Of a DNA stretch of 64,000 nt, positions 60,245-64,000 are shown piece by piece. The position numbers and the translations under genes were made by a program. Position 1 is the stretch's first letter; each line of letters starts with the position of its first letter. Below the pieces are notes generated by a model, which worked only from the letters and a program-made list of their open reading frames with translations, had not been told where the DNA came from and did not search any database. This stretch comes from Parvivirga hydrogeniphila. Its GTDB lineage: Bacteria > Actinomycetota > Coriobacteriia > Anaerosomatales > Anaerosomataceae. Where the stretch lies: contig NZ_JAMCCO010000002.1 in NCBI RefSeq assembly GCF_023371205.1, positions 373,501-437,500 of the forward strand, read 5' to 3'.

Positions 60245-60401
60245 GGCTGGCAGCGGACCGCTTGCAGCCCGATTTGTCGCCCAGGTACATGGCGGCTGTC
60301 GGTAATGGTCGGTACCTATTGGGACTCGCCGCAGCAGCGACGATGTGAGACCTTCACGATATGAACAGGTCGCGCGATGCGCCGCAGTCAGAGGGGGGAA
60401 G

Positions 60402-61742
60402 ATGAACGAATCCAAGAAGCGCACGTACATCGTCTATCTGGCAGGTCCCATCACCGGCTGCAATGACGACCAGAAAAACCGGTGGCGCAAGGAGTTCAAG
60501 CAGATCGTCGGGAAGCGCCGAAACGATGTCGAGTTCCACGACCCGACGGAGTGGAGCACCGACTGGAAACCGCTTCGGGAGACATTCCTTCTTCGAACCG
60601 TCGATGTGGTCGTCGCGAACATGTGGAAGGAGTCGATCGGCACCACCGTCGGCATCATGCAGGCGCTCGACCTGGGCAAGCCCGTGATACTCATCGACCC
60701 CTGCTATCTCAACAGCAAGATCCTTGAGGGCTTGCTGGGCGACAAGCCCGCCCGCTCGGTCCAGGAGGCGGCTGACCGCCTGAACGACCTGCTTGATCGG
60801 ACTGGGGACGTGTTCGTGCAGAAGAGCACCGGAGAGGTCGTCCCTTTCGAACTGACCAAGCTCGTCGCATCGATCCAGACCGCGTGCGCAGCGGCGCACA
60901 TACCCGAGGACCAGTTCGCGAACCAGATCTCCAGAGCGGTTCTGCAATCGCTAGAAACGTCCGCCGATAGCGAGCGGCCCGTCCCGACGAGCGCGATCAG
61001 AGGCGCTATCTTCGAAGTCTTGGAAGACTACAGCACCAGCGCACGGTACGACGCCGATATCCGCCATCTCGCGGCGGCGGTGAAACGAGAGTGGGAGAAG
61101 AAAGAGAACTACAAGCGCGAAGACGCCATCGTCGAGAAGACGGAGGCCGATCTGGCCGCAGCTCGAGCGGAGGCCGAGCAATACAAGGAACTATGGATGG
61201 CGGCAGCGGCCAGTCGGAAAGCGGCCCTCCCCAGCGACGAGCCGAGCTCTGGACCCAGCAGCCTCCGTACACCGCGTTTGCGCACTCTTGAAGAAGCGGT
61301 CCGTTTGGCTGAAGAGAAATGGCGGGATTCTCTTGAGATTCTGCCATCTGCGCGCAGGAGTGCGCGCAAGTACGACAAGTGGAGAGACGCCGACAAGGTC
61401 TTCGAACTCTTGGATCTGCTTGGCGAATGCGCATTCGAGCGGATGGTGGACAAGTCCGAGCGGCAAGTCGGACCGACGCTCGACCAGATGCTCAAGCAGC
61501 GGCAGCGCGGCTTCGAGTATGCCCCGACCGAAAGCAAAGAGACCATGGACCGATACGGACGGGAACGGACATTCTCCGGCCGAGACGGCAAGCAGTGGGT
61601 TTGTAAACAGCACCTGAAGATCGGGACGCGCGGAGGTGCGGAAAGGCTGCTGCGCATCTACTTCTGCGAGGACCCTGCCACCGGTCGCATCGTGATCGGG
61701 CATGTCGGGAAGCATCTGACGACGTACACGGGGGACTCGTGA
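60402..61742 (+). CDS. Multidomain protein: nucleoside 2-deoxyribosyltransferase-like fold, ATP-cone, coiled coil, unknown C-terminus
   Basis: 446 residues, ATG after GAGGGGGGAAG. Residues 9-100 resemble nucleoside 2-deoxyribosyltransferases: YLAGPITG (12-19), Asp68 in DVVVANMW, and SIGTTVGIMQALDLGKPVILID. The catalytic Glu expected in GTxxExG is Gly84 here. Residues about 136-235 form an ATP-cone (VQKSTGEVVPFELTKLVASI). A Lys/Glu/Ala-rich coiled coil follows (about 240-285), then a C-terminal domain ending IYFCEDPATGRIVIGHVGKHL that vaguely recalls small RelE-like toxins. It may sense or process nucleotides; placed between an uptake locus and a DISARM gene, a defence role is possible. Function unknown. 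Confidence 0.6.
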   Translation: MNESKKRTYIVYLAGPITGCNDDQKNRWRKEFKQIVGKRRNDVEFHDPTEWSTDWKPLRETFLLRTVDVVVANMWKESIGTTVGIMQALDLGKPVILIDPCYLNSKILEGLLGDKPARSVQEAADRLNDLLDRTGDVFVQKSTGEVVPFELTKLVASIQTACAAAHIPEDQFANQISRAVLQSLETSADSERPVPTSAIRGAIFEVLEDYSTSARYDADIRHLAAAVKREWEKKENYKREDAIVEKTEADLAAARAEAEQYKELWMAAAASRKAALPSDEPSSGPSSLRTPRLRTLEEAVRLAEEKWRDSLEILPSARRSARKYDKWRDADKVFELLDLLGECAFERMVDKSERQVGPTLDQMLKQRQRGFEYAPTESKETMDRYGRERTFSGRDGKQWVCKQHLKIGTRGGAERLLRIYFCEDPATGRIVIGHVGKHLTTYTGDS

Positions 61743-61771
61743 GCGCCTCCTGCGCCGAAGAAAAGACCTCC

Positions 61772-61836
61772 GCGGCTACCGCTGCAAGACCGGGCGGATC
61801 TGGGATCTGAAGTTGGGGTGAGGGGCGGGCTGTCGC
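61772..61836 (+). repeat. Direct repeat, right copy (fragment of GNAT-like gene 3' end)
   Basis: 59 of 65 bases match 56241-56305. The frame reads LRGYRCKTGRIWDLKLG and stop, against GGHRYKTWRIWDLKLG in the intact gene, with no gene body upstream. It ends 60 bp before the drmD start. Confidence 0.75.
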
Positions 61837-61895
61837 CATCGTGTCAGAGGGTTTTGCTACGCTAGGCGAAGCTTCCGACCCCTCCGGGAGGCGAC

Positions 61896-64000
61896 ATGGG
61901 GAACACCGTCGTGCCACGTCCAGGCATGTTCGCGGTGGTACGTAACCGCCGCGGCGTCATCGCTGCCGTCGAGCCGTTCGACGGTGAGCACGGGCGGACG
62001 CACGCGGTCACAATCGAGTACCGCGACGAGCTCTTTCCTCCGAGCCAGACGCTGATCTGGGAGCTTGAGGGGGCGCACGCCTCGGTTCTTGAACCGAACG
62101 CCCTGCCGGACCCGATGCGCGGCGAACCGATGCCGCCAGAGGACTTCGACGCACTCGTGCGGGCAGCTCGCTGGACGAGCGCGATGCCGTACCTCGATCC
62201 GGACGGCTCCGGTCCGCTCGGCCGGCTCCCGTTCCGAAGCCCGTTCCACGCTGCGGTCGAAGTCGACGACTACCAGCTCGTGCCACTGCTCAAGGCACTC
62301 AGGATGCCGCGCGTGCGCCTCCTGATTGCAGACGACGTGGGCCTCGGAAAGACAGTGGAGGCCGGCCTTATCCTCTCCGAGCTCCTCATCCGGCGACGCA
62401 TCCAGCGCGTGCTGATTCTGACCCCGGCATCCCTACGGCTCCAATGGCGCGACGAGATGCGGGAGAAGTTCTCGCTCTCCTTCGAGCTCGTCGACCGTGA
62501 GCAGACCGAACAGCTCCGCCGCCGCCTAGGCATGGATGCGAACCCGTGGAGAGCGTTCCCCAGGATCATCGCATCGTACCACTACTTGCGCCAGCCTGAC
62601 ATCCTCGAGCAGTTCAACGCGGCGTGCAGAACACCGGACGACTCGCCGCGGCTCCCGTGGGATCTGCTCATCGTAGACGAATGCCACAATCTCATGCCGT
62701 CTTCGTTCGGCAAGGACTCTGACCTCGCAGAGATGCTTCGCATCATCGCACCGCGCTTCGAGCATCGGTTGTTCCTCTCAGCTACGCCGCACAACGGTCA
62801 CACGCGCAGCTTCACGGGTCTGTTGGAGATACTCGACCCAGTGCGCTTCAGCGCTACGGACGAACTTAGGCCAGCAGAGCGCGCTCGTGTCGAGCAGCTC
62901 GTCATCCGGCGCCTGAAGCGCGAGATCAACGACCGGACCGACCCACCAAAGTTCTGCCGGCGCCTGGATCCCATCGCTCTCAGGCTCGACTTCTCACCAG
63001 AAGAAGCGGCGTTGACAGAAGCCTTCGACAAGTTCCGAGCGGCCATGCGGTCGTGGATCTCCCAAGGAGACGCGAAGAGGCGTCGTGCGGGCCACTTTGC
63101 CGTAGAGGTGCTCGGAAAGCGGCTCCTCTCCTGTCCCGTCGCGTTCGCCGATTCGTGGCGCCGGTGCAAAGAAGGGCTCGCGGCGCAGCAAGCGGCGACC
63201 GAGGCCGACGTCGACGTGGCGCGCAAGAGCGTCGAACGCGACACCGACGACGACCGCGAGGCCGCATCGCGCGAATCGGTCGCTGCAACGGTGGTAGGCG
63301 CATGGCTGGTGAAGGCAGCCCCGCACCTTGAAAACCACATCGCGACGATCGATCGGGCGCTTGCGCGACTCGGCCTCGACAGCGACCGCGCCGACAGCTT
63401 CGCCGACCTCGACCCCGTCCGCGACGCACGCTTCGACGCGCTCGTCACGCTCATCGAAAAGCTCCTGCGCTCAGATGGCCGCTGGCGCGACGACGAGCGC
63501 CTCGTCGTATTCACCGAGTACAAGACGACGCTCGACTACCTGGCCCGCCGACTGAGAGAGCGTTACGAGGACAAACGCGTCCTGACGCTCTTCGGTGGCA
63601 TGGACGACGCCGACCGCGAGGCAGTGAAACGGGCGTTCAACAATCCCGCAGACGCCGTGCGCGTGCTCATCGCAACCGACGCAGCCGCGGAAGGATTGAA
63701 CCTCCAGCAGACCGCACGATACCTCTTGCACTTCGACTTGCCCTGGAACCCAAGCAAGACCGAGCAGCGGAACGGCCGACTCGATCGCCACGGTCAGGCT
63801 CGCGACGTGCAGATCTTCCACTTTGCCAGCGAGACTGACGACGATCTTCGGTTCCTAGCGCACGTGATGCGGAAAGCGAACGACATCCGCGAAGACCTGG
63901 GCAGCGCGAACGAGCTCTTTGACACCGTGATCCATCGGAAGCTCATTGACGGTGAGTCCATGGGTGCGGTCGAACACGACCTTGATCGTGGGCTTACCGT
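61896..64000 (+). CDS. drmD: DISARM SNF2-like helicase DrmD, 3' end outside window
   Basis: 701 residues are visible and the frame is open at base 64000. It starts at an ATG after GGGAGGCGAC. The N-terminus FAVVRNRRGVIAAVEPFDG, then YQLVPLLKALRMPRVRLLIADDVGLGKTVEAGLILSELL in outline with Lys152 of the Walker A, DECH at 261-264, SATPHNGHTRSFTGLLEILDPVRF, and the helicase C motifs VVFTEYKTTLDYL, LIATDAAAEGLNLQ and EQRNGRLDRHGQ. This layout is that of DrmD, the marker helicase of class 1 DISARM phage defence. The remaining drm genes should follow downstream. Confidence 0.85.
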   Translation, partial: MGNTVVPRPGMFAVVRNRRGVIAAVEPFDGEHGRTHAVTIEYRDELFPPSQTLIWELEGAHASVLEPNALPDPMRGEPMPPEDFDALVRAARWTSAMPYLDPDGSGPLGRLPFRSPFHAAVEVDDYQLVPLLKALRMPRVRLLIADDVGLGKTVEAGLILSELLIRRRIQRVLILTPASLRLQWRDEMREKFSLSFELVDREQTEQLRRRLGMDANPWRAFPRIIASYHYLRQPDILEQFNAACRTPDDSPRLPWDLLIVDECHNLMPSSFGKDSDLAEMLRIIAPRFEHRLFLSATPHNGHTRSFTGLLEILDPVRFSATDELRPAERARVEQLVIRRLKREINDRTDPPKFCRRLDPIALRLDFSPEEAALTEAFDKFRAAMRSWISQGDAKRRRAGHFAVEVLGKRLLSCPVAFADSWRRCKEGLAAQQAATEADVDVARKSVERDTDDDREAASRESVAATVVGAWLVKAAPHLENHIATIDRALARLGLDSDRADSFADLDPVRDARFDALVTLIEKLLRSDGRWRDDERLVVFTEYKTTLDYLARRLRERYEDKRVLTLFGGMDDADREAVKRAFNNPADAVRVLIATDAAAEGLNLQQTARYLLHFDLPWNPSKTEQRNGRLDRHGQARDVQIFHFASETDDDLRFLAHVMRKANDIREDLGSANELFDTVIHRKLIDGESMGAVEHDLDRGLT

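Larger units (their letters stand above)
56291..61836. mobile_element. Genomic island between direct repeats of the GNAT-like gene 3' end
   Basis: About 5.5 kb from the left repeat through the right one. Coding sequence inside uses third-position A/T (for example ATA, TCT, GGA codons) noticeably more than the flanks. Contents: hsdM remnant, an orphan C-terminal reading frame, TudS-like gene, ECF transporter, and a nucleotide-related multidomain gene. No integrase or transposase was found, so the transfer mechanism is unknown and the element may be decayed. Confidence 0.6.

Overview
The window reads as one contiguous stretch of a high-GC, densely packed bacterial chromosome with many GTG starts and 4-bp stop/start overlaps. 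Menaquinone synthesis by the futalosine route, a tungsten-type aldehyde:ferredoxin oxidoreductase, MinD-type ATPases carrying ferredoxin domains, and low-potential iron-sulfur proteins all point to an anaerobic, deep-branching actinobacterium, Coriobacteriia-like. That assignment is an inference from gene content; no rRNA or tRNA gene was seen to anchor it.

Positions 1-13411 hold a SpoIIM-family gene (cut by the window edge) on the plus strand and, facing it, a long minus-strand run: panB-panC-nadA-nadB-nadC, two membrane proteins, birA, a further membrane protein, then a DUF4129/DUF4350/MoxR/DUF58 envelope-type cluster. A plus-strand AOR-moaD-thiF unit (13604-16245) is followed on the minus strand by folE-folP-folK, a cluster of two ferredoxin-fused MinD ATPases with two NifX-type proteins and a PadR regulator (18787-21802), and tilS-hpt-ftsH. 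Next come a plus-strand osmolyte ABC transporter, the menaquinone genes mqnE-mqnA-mqnC, a glycosyltransferase, an NDH-2-like dehydrogenase and a nucleoside phosphorylase/deaminase pair that probably completes the futalosine pathway.

Positions 38844-50300 are mostly minus strand: a branched-chain amino acid transporter (livKHMGF), a thioredoxin-reductase/Rieske fusion with a glutaredoxin, and a cobalamin-uptake operon (btuF-btuC-btuD-cobO) behind a cobalamin riboswitch and terminator. Positions 50517-56290 contain a set of lipid-type genes: a serine-palmitoyltransferase-like enzyme, a patatin, a CDP-alcohol phosphatidyltransferase, an LpxL/PatA-like acyltransferase and a GNAT-like acyltransferase.

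The last 7.7 kb differ in character. The 3' end of the GNAT-like gene is duplicated as an imperfect 65-bp direct repeat at 56241 and 61772. Between the copies lies a less GC-biased island: a type I methylase remnant, a TudS-like desulfidase gene divergent from a three-gene ECF transporter, and a multidomain protein (nucleoside 2-deoxyribosyltransferase-like fold, ATP-cone, coiled coil, unknown C-terminus). Just past the second repeat a DISARM drmD helicase gene begins and runs off the end. This looks like an insertion hotspot for defence and salvage genes, and is the part of the window most likely to contain something undescribed. No CRISPR array, tRNA, rRNA or transposase was recognised.
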